Source: CAVTJL01 sp963752325
Lineage (GTDB): Bacteria > Pseudomonadota > Alphaproteobacteria > Geminicoccales > Geminicoccaceae
Assembly: GCA_963752325.1 (NCBI GenBank)
Contig: CAVVXU010000010.1
Span: 186,001-250,000, forward strand
Length of the DNA: 64,000 nt
Direction: 5' to 3'
Shown: in pieces, positions 38,938 to 48,144 of the stretch
Numbering within the stretch: the stretch's first letter is position 1
Layout: every line of letters starts with the position of its first letter
Position numbers and translations under genes: made by a program
Notes under the pieces: model-generated
What the model was told of the DNA's origin: nothing
Databases searched by the model: none
What the model saw: only the letters and a program-made list of their open reading frames with translations

Positions 38938-41283
38938 TCAAAAGCCCAGCCGGTAGCGGGCACCGATGGCGAGCCCGGGCGACGCCGAGCTGTCGTGCCC
39001 CGGCTCGCTGCGCAGCATGACCCAGGAGCCGAGCTCGCTCTGCAGGCCGAGCGGGACGATGTAGGCGAGCTGCAGGTCGAGCTCGCGGCCCGAGGGCTCG
39101 AGGCCCACCTGCTCGCTCTGCCGCTGCACATTGCCGGCGAGGTCGCGCGACACCGGCACATCCACCGTCGCCTGACCGCTCGAGACGCGCAGCGGCTGGC
39201 CGAAGATCAGGCCGATGCGGTCGCCCTCCCTGAGCGTGTCGTGCTGGACGACGCCGACCGCGAAGGCGTTCGAGGCGACGCCGCTCCACTGGTCGACGCT
39301 GCCGGAGGCGCCGCTGACATGCGTGAGCCCCATGACGGCGTGGCCGACCAGCTCGGTGCGCTCCGCGACCCAGCTGCGGCCGCCGAGGCTGAGGAAGTCG
39401 GTGGCCGCCCCCTCGCCCTGGCCGAAGGCGCCGCTGCTCGTGCTGCCCAGCACCGTGCCCTGCTCCTCGAGATGGCTCCAGCCCAGCGTCATCGATGTGG
39501 AGCCGAACTGGCGGCCGAGCGCGGCCGCGAGCAGCTGGCCCTCCGAGCTGCTCGAGCTGCCGGTCTCGATGTCGCCGGAGAAGACAGCGACGCCCAGGGT
39601 CACGCCGCCGCCGATCGGCTGGGTCAGGCCGGTGCCGTTGCCCCGGTCGAGGAGCGCCGTCTCGGGCGCCAGCAGCTCGCCGCCCTGCCAGAACAGGCCC
39701 TCCGCCTCGACGCTGTCGGCAGCGGTGGGCGTCATGGCCGACGCGGTGACGCCCAGGCCCCCGGTCACCGTCCCGCCCCAGCCTGTGTCGGCTGTGAGGC
39801 TCATGCTCGGGTTGTCGATCTGCCGGCCGCTCCCGTACGCCTCGCCCGTGAGGCCGAAAGCAGGCGCGCCCTGCGGCGTCGGGTCCTGCCAGGCGAGCTG
39901 GCCGCGGAGGCCGGCGATGCCGCCGAGCCCGGGCAGCACCGTCGCGTGGCTGGCACCTTGCGGCGCCAGCAGGCCGCTGATGTCGAGATCACGGCTCGCG
40001 GTGGACACCTGGCGCGAGAGATCGACCCGATAGGGCCGATCGTAGGCGTCCAGGGCCATGGCGTGCTTGAGCGAGGACGAGCCGGTCAGCGCGTCGCCGA
40101 AGGCGGGGCCCAGCTTGATGGTCGACGCCGTGAGGCTCTTGCGCGTGCCGTCGACGCTGGTGCTGGACGCCACAGCCAGCCCGCCCTGGGGCTGGACCGC
40201 GGCCGCGAGGTTCACGAGACCCCGGCCGTAGACGAGATCGGTGCCCGGTGCCCCCAGATCCTTGGCCGTGCTGAGCAGCAGGTCCGCGACCTGGGCCATG
40301 CTGAGCGACGGGAACAGCGACTTGAGGTCCGCGGCGGCGCCGGCCACCACGGGGGTCGCCATCGAGGTGCCGGACAGCGACTGGTAGCCGCCGTTGAGCC
40401 AGGTGCTGGTGATGTTGACGCCGGGCGCCACAAGGTAGCTCTCTGCCTGCGTCATGTTGGCGGGGCGGTCCGAGAAGCTGGCAATGGAGCCGCTACTGGT
40501 GACGGCACCGACGGCGATCAGGCGCCCGTTGACGCTGGACGATCCGGCGAGGCTCGCCGGCTGGTCCGGGCCTGACCCGTTGCGGTTGCCGGCCGCGGCG
40601 ACGATCAGGACGTCCTTGCTGGTGGCGCTCTGCAGCGCGGACTGGTAGGCGGCGCTGATGGCGCCGGTCTTGCCGAGGCTGAGGTTCACGACGTTGGCAC
40701 CGTGCGAGGCGGCATAGCCGATGGCGTTGGCCACATCCGCGTCGGTATAGGTGCAGACGTCGCCCGGGCAGCCATTGTGCGTGTCGCTGCGGATGACCAG
40801 GAGCTTGGTGTCGAAGGCGACGCCGACGACACCGGTGCCGTTGGCATCGGCGCCGACGATGCCCGCCACGTGCGTGCCGTGCCCGTTGGGGTCCTGGAGC
40901 GTGCTGGACGTGCCGGTGACGATGTCGGTGCTGGCCGAGGAGATCCGCCCCGCGAACTCCGGATGGCCGACGTCGATGCCCGAATCGACGATCGCGACGG
41001 TGGTGCCCTTGCCCGTGGCCCCGGCGGCGTAGGCCGCGGACGCCGTGATCGGCCGCAGGCTGCCGCTTCTCGAATACTCGGCGCTGGTCGGATAGGTGGC
41101 CTGGGTGCCGCCTCCGCCGCCGCCCCGGTCCCGCCGCCTCCGCCCACCACCGCCCGCCGCCGAGCTTCCCCCACCGCTGCCGCCGGCACAGCCGGCCAGG
41201 AGAGCCAGGCCGAGTGCCAAGGGAAGCGCGCTCGTGGCTCTGGGCGCGACCGACTTACCGGTCCGTTGCAATCGGTCCGTCAC
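38938..41283 (-). CDS. S8 subtilisin-like serine protease autotransporter, lipoprotein
   Basis: This 781-residue protein has a lipobox (LALGLALLAGC), a Gly-rich linker, and a subtilisin domain with Asp near residue 97 (VAIVDSGIDVGHPEF), His near 133 (GHGTHVAGIVGAD) and Ser near 304 (LSGTSMATPVVAGAAA). The last 280 residues look like an autotransporter beta-barrel and end in Phe. It should be secreted by the type V route rather than by the neighbouring type I system. The linker segment reads GGRRRRDRGG in the middle of poly-Gly, while the neighbouring frame reads Gly-rich there, so two compensating base errors near 41120-41150 are possible. Proteases of this form often act on surface proteins. 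Confidence 0.88.
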   Translation of the reverse strand: MTDRLQRTGKSVAPRATSALPLALGLALLAGCAGGSGGGSSAAGGGGRRRRDRGGGGGGTQATYPTSAEYSRSGSLRPITASAAYAAGATGKGTTVAIVDSGIDVGHPEFAGRISSASTDIVTGTSSTLQDPNGHGTHVAGIVGADANGTGVVGVAFDTKLLVIRSDTHNGCPGDVCTYTDADVANAIGYAASHGANVVNLSLGKTGAISAAYQSALQSATSKDVLIVAAAGNRNGSGPDQPASLAGSSSVNGRLIAVGAVTSSGSIASFSDRPANMTQAESYLVAPGVNITSTWLNGGYQSLSGTSMATPVVAGAAADLKSLFPSLSMAQVADLLLSTAKDLGAPGTDLVYGRGLVNLAAAVQPQGGLAVASSTSVDGTRKSLTASTIKLGPAFGDALTGSSSLKHAMALDAYDRPYRVDLSRQVSTASRDLDISGLLAPQGASHATVLPGLGGIAGLRGQLAWQDPTPQGAPAFGLTGEAYGSGRQIDNPSMSLTADTGWGGTVTGGLGVTASAMTPTAADSVEAEGLFWQGGELLAPETALLDRGNGTGLTQPIGGGVTLGVAVFSGDIETGSSSSSEGQLLAAALGRQFGSTSMTLGWSHLEEQGTVLGSTSSGAFGQGEGAATDFLSLGGRSWVAERTELVGHAVMGLTHVSGASGSVDQWSGVASNAFAVGVVQHDTLREGDRIGLIFGQPLRVSSGQATVDVPVSRDLAGNVQRQSEQVGLEPSGRELDLQLAYIVPLGLQSELGSWVMLRSEPGHDSSASPGLAIGARYRLGF

Positions 41284-41438
41284 GCGTCCTGCCCTATCTC
41301 ATGCTTCCTCTCACTTGCATTGCTTGTCGGCCAAGAGAGAAGGGGCGTAAAGCCCCGGCGCAGGGAAGCCATCGACGCAGGCCCACCGGCGAAGCCTTCA
41401 ACCTCGAGCGGGGGCGCTGCGGCAAGGCCCTGGCGGGC

Positions 41439-42416
41439 TCAGCCCATGGTGAGAACGATCTTGCCCGAGCTGCGCCGGTCGCGCAGCAGCGCCAGGGCTT
41501 CGGCCGCCCGCTCCAGGGGCAGTCGATGCGACAGATGCGGCCGCAGGAGACCGTTGCTCCACCAGTCGAGCAGCTCCTCGATACCGCGCCGCAGCCGGGC
41601 CGGATCGTGCCTGCGATAGCTGCCCCAGTAGAAGCCCAGCACCGCCGCGTTCTTCACGAGCAGGATATTGGCCGGGATCGCCGGGACCTCGCCCGAGGCG
41701 AAGCCGACGATGACGATCCGCCCCTCCCAGGCGACGACCTTGAGCGACGCCGCGAGCAGCGGGCCGCCCACCGGGTCGACGATCACGTCCGCACCCTGCT
41801 CGCCGATGACCGCCCGCAGCCGCTCGACCAGAGCCGGGTCGGTCGAGTCGACGACCTCGTCCGCGCCATGGGCGCGGGCGACCTCGAGGTGCTCGGGCCC
41901 CCGTGCGGTGGCGATCACGCGGGCCCCCATGGCCTTGCCGCACTCGACCGTCATCAGGCCGACGCCGCCGGCAGCGCCGTGGACGAGCAGGGTCTCGCCG
42001 CCGTGCAGGCCGGCCCGCCAGACCAGCCCGCCATGGGCCGTGCCATAGGCGATGCCGAAGCCGGCGGCGGTCGCGAAGTCCATCTCGTCCGGGATCGGCA
42101 CCACGTCGTCGACCAGGGCGATGGCATACTCGGCAAAGCCGCCATGGCCCAGGACGGCCAGCACGCGCTGGCCGACCTCGAGGCCGTGGACGGCGGCGCC
42201 CAGCGCGTCGATCTCGCCCGCGACCTCGAGACCCGGCACGAAGGGCAGGCCCGGCCGCTCCTGGTAGCGGCCGGCGATCATCAGCCCGTCGGCGAAGTTG
42301 ACCCCGGCCGCACGGACGCGGATGCGCACGCAGCAGGCACCCGGCTGGGGCATCGGCAGCTCGGCCGCATGGAGGCCCTCGAGCCCGACGAGCTCACGGC
42401 ACTGCACGGCGCGCAT
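41439..42416 (-). CDS. NADPH:quinone oxidoreductase, zinc-independent MDR family
   Basis: This 325-residue protein is of the QOR group of medium-chain dehydrogenases/reductases: VRAAGVNFADGLMIAGRYQE, PFVPGLEVAGEIDALG, LVHGAAGGVGLMTVECGKAM (NADPH-binding), VIVDPVGGPLLAASLK and a C-terminal block ALALLRDRRSSGKIVLTMG. It likely reduces quinones or enoyl compounds. No structural zinc cysteines are visible. The ATG at 42416 follows GGAGGAGACGGG. It diverges from the methyltransferase gene; 155 bases separate its stop from the protease start and show nothing notable. Confidence 0.9.
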   Translation of the reverse strand: MRAVQCRELVGLEGLHAAELPMPQPGACCVRIRVRAAGVNFADGLMIAGRYQERPGLPFVPGLEVAGEIDALGAAVHGLEVGQRVLAVLGHGGFAEYAIALVDDVVPIPDEMDFATAAGFGIAYGTAHGGLVWRAGLHGGETLLVHGAAGGVGLMTVECGKAMGARVIATARGPEHLEVARAHGADEVVDSTDPALVERLRAVIGEQGADVIVDPVGGPLLAASLKVVAWEGRIVIVGFASGEVPAIPANILLVKNAAVLGFYWGSYRRHDPARLRRGIEELLDWWSNGLLRPHLSHRLPLERAAEALALLRDRRSSGKIVLTMG

Positions 42417-42531
42417 TTCCCGTCTCCTCCTTGCCCGGCCCGGGCCGGGGGCCGCCGGGCGGTCCCCGAGGAGCCCGAGACGGCGGCCTCATACCTTTTC
42501 CGGCGCCTTCCCGCACCCTAACTTCGGGGCC

Positions 42532-43092
42532 ATGAGCGAGACCAGCACGCGCGGCTACTTCGGAATCGGTGCCGAGGGCATCAGCAAGCCGATGAATCTC
42601 GGCACGCTGATGCGCACGGCCCATGCCTTCGGCGCCAGCTTCACCTTCGTCGTGGATGCCGACTATCGGGTCAAGGAGGCGCTCTCCGACACGTCGCGCG
42701 CCGAGCATCAGGTGCCGCTCTACGAGATCGCCGCGGTGGCCGAGCTCAGCCTGCCCCGCGGATGCCGGCTGGTCGGCGTCGAGCTGGTCGACGAGGCGGT
42801 GGAGCTGCCGAGCTTCCGTCACCCGCTCAACGCCGCCTATGTCTTCGGGCCGGAGCGCGGCAGCCTCTCCTCGACGATGCTGGCGCGCTGCGACCATGTG
42901 GTGCGCGTGCCCACGCGCTTTTGCGTCAATCTGGCGGTCGCGGGGGCGGTCGTCATGTATGATAGGCTTCTCTGCCACGGGCGGTTCGCGCCCCGGCCGG
43001 TGCGTTCCGGCGGCCCCACCGAGCCGCTCGAGACGCATGTGCACGGCCGGCCGGTGCTGCGCAGGGGGAGCGGCGCGGTTGACACCGATTAG
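42532..43092 (+). CDS. SpoU/TrmH-family RNA methyltransferase
   Basis: This 186-residue SPOUT methyltransferase uses S-adenosylmethionine to 2'-O-methylate RNA. It shows the Arg/Asn motif 1 (SKPMNLGTLMRTAHAFGAS), motif 2 (AAYVFGPERGSLSSTML) and motif 3 (VRVPTRFCVNLAVAGAVVMY), the knot that binds the cofactor. It lacks the N-terminal substrate-binding domain of rRNA enzymes, which fits a minimal TrmH/TrmL-like protein; the target nucleotide is unknown. The ATG at 42532 is chosen because it precedes motif 1 by the usual distance. Confidence 0.87.
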   Translation: MSETSTRGYFGIGAEGISKPMNLGTLMRTAHAFGASFTFVVDADYRVKEALSDTSRAEHQVPLYEIAAVAELSLPRGCRLVGVELVDEAVELPSFRHPLNAAYVFGPERGSLSSTMLARCDHVVRVPTRFCVNLAVAGAVVMYDRLLCHGRFAPRPVRSGGPTEPLETHVHGRPVLRRGSGAVDTD

Positions 43093-43168
43093 CGTTAAGC
43101 GGTTGCCCGCCGGGCGGCGCTACGTAAGCTGCGCCCCAGGTTCAACCGGCAGCCAACAAGCGAGGACG

Positions 43169-43681
43169 ATGCATCGACATCGCAGGAACTGGCTCGCCGC
43201 CGCGCTCGTAGCGGCGACGCTGGCAGCGTCGGGGCCGGCTTTTGCCGGCTTCGTCGAGAGCTTCAAGGACTGGAATGTCTACGTGAGCGACGGTGGCAAG
43301 GGAAAGACCTGCTACATAGCGTCGGTCCCGAAGAAGATGAGCGGCACCTACAGCGCTCGCGGGGCGGCCGCCGTGCTCGTGGCCAAGCTGCCGATGGACC
43401 CGCCCAACGTTCAGGTCAGCGTCGAGCCCGGCTACCCCTATGGCAAGGGCAGCGACGTCGTCATCAAGGTCGGCAGCAAGAGCTTCAATCTCTTCACCCA
43501 GGGCGAGCATGCCTGGGCGCGCACGCCGGACGACGACGAGGCGATGATCGACGCGATGAAGGCCGGCGTGAAGATGACGGTGAGCGGCACCTCGACCAAG
43601 AGCACCACCTCGCTCGATACCTACTCGCTGCTGGGCTTCACCGACGCCTTCGACGCGATGCTGAGCAGCTGCAAGAAATGA
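43169..43681 (+). CDS. Invasion-associated locus B (IalB) family protein
   Basis: This 170-residue protein has a signal peptide (WLAAALVAATLAASGPAFA). The mature part includes VESFKDWNVYVSDGGKGKTC and IASVPKKMSG and matches the IalB family of small periplasmic or envelope proteins in alphaproteobacteria. A conserved Cys pair (CYIAS near residue 50 and the C-terminal SSCKK) is present. The molecular function is poorly known. Its stop overlaps the rlmN start (ATGA at 43678-43681), a linkage that recurs in this group of bacteria. Confidence 0.87.
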   Translation: MHRHRRNWLAAALVAATLAASGPAFAGFVESFKDWNVYVSDGGKGKTCYIASVPKKMSGTYSARGAAAVLVAKLPMDPPNVQVSVEPGYPYGKGSDVVIKVGSKSFNLFTQGEHAWARTPDDDEAMIDAMKAGVKMTVSGTSTKSTTSLDTYSLLGFTDAFDAMLSSCKK

Positions 43682-44787
43682 CCGTCCCGCGCCCGCTCGC
43701 CGACGACGGCAGGCCGAGCCTGATCGGGCTCGGCCCCGGCGAGCTGGCGCCCTTGATGGCCGAGCTGGGCGAGGACGAGCGGCGGGCGGCGGTCCGGGCG
43801 CGGCAGCTGGCCCATTGGCTCTACGCCCGGGGTGCGGGCGACCTCGCCTCGATGACGACCCTGCCGGCCGGGCTGCGCGGGCGGCTGGCCGAGCGCTACT
43901 CGGTCGCCCGGCCGACGATCGTGACCGAGCAGCGCTCCGCCGACGGCACCGCCAAGTGGCTTCTGCGCTTCGCCGACGGGCAGGAGGTCGAGACGGTCTT
44001 CATCCCCGAGGCCGATCGCGGTGCCTTGTGCGTCTCGACCCAGGTGGGCTGCACGCTCACCTGCCGCTTTTGCCACACCGGCACGATGCCGCTCGTGCGC
44101 AATCTCGGTGCCCCGGAGATCACGGCGCAGATCCTGGTGGCGCGCGACCGGCTGGGCGAGTGGCCGAGCAACCGCGACGGGCGGCTTCTCACCAACATCG
44201 TCGTCATGGGCATGGGCGAGCCGCTCTTCAACTACGACGCCACCGCGGCGGCGCTGCGCCTTGCGATGGACGAGACCGGCCTCGGCTTCTCACGCCGCCG
44301 GATCACGCTCTCGACCTCGGGCGTCGTGCCCAGGATCGAGCAGTGCGGGCGGGAGCTGGGCGTCGGGCTCGCGATCTCGCTGCACGCCGTCCGCGACGAG
44401 CTCAGGGACGATCTCGTGCCGATCAACAGGAAGTGGAAGATCGCCCAGCTCCTGGAAGCCTGCAGACGCTATCCCGCGCGCCGGCCGATCACCTTCGAGT
44501 ATGTGATGCTGAAGGACGTCAACGACAGCGACGGCGACGCCCGCGAGCTCGTGCGCCTCCTGGCCGATATCCCCTCCAAGGTCAACCTGATCCCCTTCAA
44601 TCCCTGGCCGGGCGCGCCCTTCTCCTGCTCATCCAACAACCGCATCCGCGCCTTCGCGGCGATCGTCGAGGCGGCGGGCCACGCCTCGCCGGTGCGCACG
44701 CCGCGCGGCCAGGACATCCTGGCCGCCTGCGGCCAGCTCAAGACCGCGAGCGAGCGGGCGAGGCGGCAGGTGGTGGTGGCCGCGTGA
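43678..44787 (+). CDS. rlmN: Dual-specificity 23S rRNA A2503/tRNA A37 C2-methyltransferase
   Basis: This 369-residue radical-SAM enzyme methylates C2 of A2503 in 23S rRNA and A37 in some tRNAs. The iron-sulfur motif CTLTCRFC has Cys125, Cys129 and Cys132. Other blocks are STQVGC before it, VVMGMGEPLFNYD, RITLSTSGVVPRI, AISLHAVRDELRD, VNLIPFNPWPGAPF and a late Cys in ILAACGQL, which should be the methyl-carrying or resolving cysteine. The frame is intact and near the usual 380-residue length. It is coupled to the IalB gene. Confidence 0.95.
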   Translation: MTVPRPLADDGRPSLIGLGPGELAPLMAELGEDERRAAVRARQLAHWLYARGAGDLASMTTLPAGLRGRLAERYSVARPTIVTEQRSADGTAKWLLRFADGQEVETVFIPEADRGALCVSTQVGCTLTCRFCHTGTMPLVRNLGAPEITAQILVARDRLGEWPSNRDGRLLTNIVVMGMGEPLFNYDATAAALRLAMDETGLGFSRRRITLSTSGVVPRIEQCGRELGVGLAISLHAVRDELRDDLVPINRKWKIAQLLEACRRYPARRPITFEYVMLKDVNDSDGDARELVRLLADIPSKVNLIPFNPWPGAPFSCSSNNRIRAFAAIVEAAGHASPVRTPRGQDILAACGQLKTASERARRQVVVAA

Positions 44788-44836
44788 GCAACGGCGCCGC
44801 GGCGCCCAGCTCCCCGGCCGGCAGGGCCTCCCCCCC

Positions 44837-46553
44837 ATGAGGCGCTTCCTCGTGGGCCTTCTCGCCACCCTCGGCGCGCTCGCCATTCTCCTCGTCGCCG
44901 GCGTCGGCTTTGCCGCCTGGTGGTTCCTGCACAGCGAGCGCGCCGGGCCGACCCTGCCCCCCAGGGTCGTGCTCGAGCTCGACCTGCGGCAGGATGTGCC
45001 GGAGAGCTCGCGTGGGCTCGGCGTCGCCGGCCTGTCGCTCGGGAGCACCCCTACGCTGTCACGGCTTGTCCTTGGCCTCGAGCACGCCGCAGGCGACCCG
45101 CGGGTCGCCGGGCTCGTGGCGGTGGTCGACGGCACGTCGCACGGCTTTGCGGTGGCGCAGGAGCTGAGGGACACGATCAAGGCGTTCCGCGCCAAGGGCC
45201 ACTTCGCGCTCGCCTGGAGCGACAGCCTGGGCGAGCTGGCGCCGGGCGACGAGGGCTACTACCTCGCCACCGCCTTCGACGAGATCTCGGTCCAGCCGGC
45301 CGGCCTCGTCGGCGTCAGCGGGCTCCAGATCGAGACACCCTTCGTCAAGGACCTGCTGGACCGGCTGGGGGTCGGCGTCAGCGTCGCCAAGCGCGGCGTC
45401 TACAAGACGGCGCCCGAGACCTTCACCGAGAGCGCCCCCTCTCCCGCCAACCAGGCCATGCTCCAGGACCTCGTCGGGCAGACCTGGCAGGGGCTGATCG
45501 CCGGCGTCGCCGAGGGCCGGAACATGACGCCCGAAAGGGCGGAAGCGGCGCTGGGCGGCGGTCCCTACACCGCGGCCGAGGCCCACGATGCCGGGCTGGT
45601 CGACCGGCTGGCCTATCGGGACGAGATCGAGGCGCGGGCGCTGGCCCGGGCCGGCGTCGGCGCCGGCCTCGTGCCGATGAGCGAGTATCTGGACGCGGAG
45701 CGTGGCGAGCCCGGCGACGGCGCCACGAGGGTGGCCTTCGTGCGCGCCGTGGGCACCATCCAGCGCGGCTCCGAGGCTCTGGGCGGCGGGGTCGCCGCCG
45801 ACGACCTGGCCCAGGCCCTCACCGAGGCCATCGACGATCCCGCGGTGCGTGCGATCGTGCTCCGGATCGCCTCCCCCGGCGGCTCGGCGGTCGCGTCCGA
45901 GACCATCGCCCATCAGGTCCGGCAGGCCGTCAAGGTCGGCAAGCCCGTCATCGTCTCGATGGGCAACGTCGCGGCCTCGGGCGGCTACTGGATCGCGATG
46001 GACGCGTCCCGCATCGTGGCCGAGCCGCTGACGCTCACAGGCTCCATCGGCGTCTTCGCGGGCAAGCCGGTCCTCGCCGGCGCATCCGAGAAGCTCGGCA
46101 TCAACTGGGGACGGGCCACGGCCGGCCCCGACCTCGGCATGTGGTCCTCGATCGAGCCCTTCACGGCAGCGGGCCAGGCGCGGCTCGACGCGCTCGTGGG
46201 CGATCTCTACGACACCTTCAAGGCCGGGCGTGGCCCGCGGCCGGCATCTCGACCCGGCGGCGGTGGAGGCCCTGGCCCAGGGTCGCGTGTGGACCGGCGC
46301 CGAGGCGCTCGAGCACAAGCTCGTCGACCGGCTGGGCGGGCTCGACGTGGCCCTTGCCGAGACGCGTCAGGCGCTACGGCTGCCGGCCGACGCGCCTCTG
46401 GCGCTGGTGCCCTTCCCGCCGCCCGAGACGCCGTTTCGTCTCGTGCGACAGCTCCTGGGGCAGCGCCTGCCTTTCGTCCTGAGCCTGATCGGGCGGCTTT
46501 CCGAGGCGATGGTGCCGTCCACCGCCGTAGCGCCGACGATCGTGATCCGCTAG
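44837..46553 (+). CDS. sppA: Signal peptide peptidase SppA, 67K type (frame disrupted)
   Basis: This protein of about 571 residues is an inner-membrane S49 protease that degrades cleaved signal peptides. An N-terminal anchor (LVGLLATLGALAILLVAGVG) is followed by two S49 repeats. The catalytic Lys lies near residue 190 in KRGVYKTAPETFTE and Ser near 378 in NVAASGGYWIAMD. One extra base near 46228 (after DTFKAG) breaks the frame; removing it gives VARGRHLDPAAVEALAQGRV, the normal continuation. The last residues are APTIVIR. It follows rlmN by 49 bases and converges with phoB, 4 bases away. Confidence 0.85.
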
Positions 46554-46557
46554 CGGG

Positions 46558-47272
46558 TCAGAGATCCTCCGACCCGGTCATAGCGAGCTTGTGGTCGAGG
46601 GAGTAGCCCTCGGCGCGGACGGTGCGCAGCAGGTCGGCCTCGCCGCCGCCGTTGAGCGCGCGGCGCAGCCGCCGGATCGTCGCGTCGACGGTCCTGACCT
46701 CGATCTCGAGATCGCCGCCCCAGACACGGTCGAGCAGCTGGGAGCGGCTGAAGACCCGGCCGGGATGCTCCAGGAAGTGACGCAGTAGCCGGAACTCGGT
46801 CGGCGAGAGATGGACCTCCCGGTCCTCACGGAAGACCCTGTGCGCCGCGAGGTCCATCTTGAGGTCGTGAAAGGTCAGGACTTGGTCGGCCAGCGCCGGC
46901 CGCACGCGGCGCAGCACGGCGCGCATCCGCGCGATCAGCTCGGCCGGCGAGAAGGGCTTGGTCACATAGTCGTCGGCACCCGTCTCGAGGCCGCGCAGCC
47001 GGTCGGGCTCCTCGCCGCGCGCGGTCAGCATGATGATCGGGATGTGCGCGGTCTCGGCGCGCCGGCGGAGCCGCCGGCAGAGCTCGAGACCCGAGAGCTG
47101 GGGCAGCATCCAGTCGAGGAGAATGAGGTCCGGCTCGCGCTCGGCGATGAGCGGTGAGGGCCTCCTCGCCGTCATAGGCGGCCGCCGTGTCGAAGCCGGC
47201 GGCCTGGAGATTGTAGGCGAGAAGCCTTTGAAGCGGAATCTCGTCCTCGACGATCAGGACCGATGCTCTCAC
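46558..47272 (-). CDS. phoB: Phosphate-regulon response regulator PhoB (frame disrupted)
   Basis: This OmpR-type regulator of about 237 residues has a receiver domain (VLIVEDEIPLQRLLAYNLQA, phospho-Asp in LILLDWMLPQLSGLELC, Lys in DDYVTKPFSPAELIARM) and a winged-helix DNA-binding domain (LSPTEFRLLRHFLEHPGRVF, RTVDATIRRLRRAL, VRAEGYSLD). It activates the Pho regulon when phosphorylated by PhoR. One extra base near 47152 breaks the receiver between EEALT and LIAEREPDL. The GTG at 47272 overlaps the phoU stop. Confidence 0.88.
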
Positions 47273-47970
47273 GGCTCTTCGTGCCTCGGGCGGTTGATCT
47301 GCGCTCCGTGGATCATGTAGTGGATCTTCTCCGCGATGTTGGTCGCGTGGTCGCCGATCCTCTCCAGGTTCTTGGCGATGAACAGGAGATCGATGCAGGT
47401 GCTGATCTTGCGCGGGTCCTCGAGCATGTAGGTGATGAGCTCGCGGAACAGGCTCGTATAGTAGTCGTCGACCTCCTTGTCCCGCTCCCACACCGCCATC
47501 GCCTTGTCGACGTCGCGCTCGATATAGGCGTCGAGCACGTCCTTCAGCATCCTGAGGCAGGTGTTGGCGATGCGCGGGATGTGGATCATCGGCTCGAGCA
47601 CGGGGCTGTCGGCGATGCGCCGGGCCCGCTTGGCGATGCTGACCGCATAGTCGCTCGTGCGCTCGAGGTCGTTGCTGACCTTGAGCGCCATCGCGATGAC
47701 GCGGAGATCGACGGCCATCGGCTGGCGGGTCGCGAGCAGCCGCACCGCGTCCTGGTCGAGCGTCTCCTCGAGGCGGTCGACCTCCTCGTCCCGCTTGATG
47801 ACGGCGTCGGCGAGGTCGACGTCCCGCTTGACCAGCGCCTCGACCGCGTCGGCCACCTGCTGCTCGGCGATGGCCCCCATGCGAACGACGATGTCGGTGA
47901 GCAGTCGAAGCTCCTCGTCGAACGACTGGACCAGATGCTTCTTGGTCGCGGTCTCCGGCGGCGTGCTCAT
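47269..47970 (-). CDS. phoU: Phosphate signalling protein PhoU
   Basis: This 233-residue all-helical protein has two PhoU repeats: HLVQSFDEELRLLTDIVVRM with DADAVIKRDEEVDRLEE-type metal residues, and VSNDLERTSDYAVSIAKRAR, then FIAKNLERIGDHATNIAEKI. It links the Pst importer to PhoR and keeps the Pho regulon off in high phosphate. The usual pstSCAB genes are not present between phoR and phoU here; the 174 bases between them show no gene. The TGA overlaps the phoB GTG. Confidence 0.94.
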   Translation of the reverse strand: MSTPPETATKKHLVQSFDEELRLLTDIVVRMGAIAEQQVADAVEALVKRDVDLADAVIKRDEEVDRLEETLDQDAVRLLATRQPMAVDLRVIAMALKVSNDLERTSDYAVSIAKRARRIADSPVLEPMIHIPRIANTCLRMLKDVLDAYIERDVDKAMAVWERDKEVDDYYTSLFRELITYMLEDPRKISTCIDLLFIAKNLERIGDHATNIAEKIHYMIHGAQINRPRHEEP

Positions 47971-48144
47971 CGGTCTCTGCCTCCTGGGCCATGGCGGCCC
48001 GCTCGAATGGTCGGTCTCGCCCCCCGGGGGCAGCCCGCCTGCCGCACGCCTGCTCGACGGCCGGCATGCGTGGCGGCGTGCCCACGGCGGGACGCCGACA
48101 TGCTCCGCCGGTAGGCGCCGGTCGGCACGTCTTTTATGAGGGGA

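Noticed and set aside
38914..38939. GC-rich hairpin between the convergent HlyD and S8 protease genes as a terminator
   Set aside because: The stem is good (GAGCGC/GCGCTC with an inner GCCC/GGGC), but neither strand has a T-tract after it, so intrinsic termination is not supported.
41120..41180. Gly-rich tract as a tandem repeat or phase-variable site
   Set aside because: It encodes the linker of the S8 protease and lacks a regular repeat unit.
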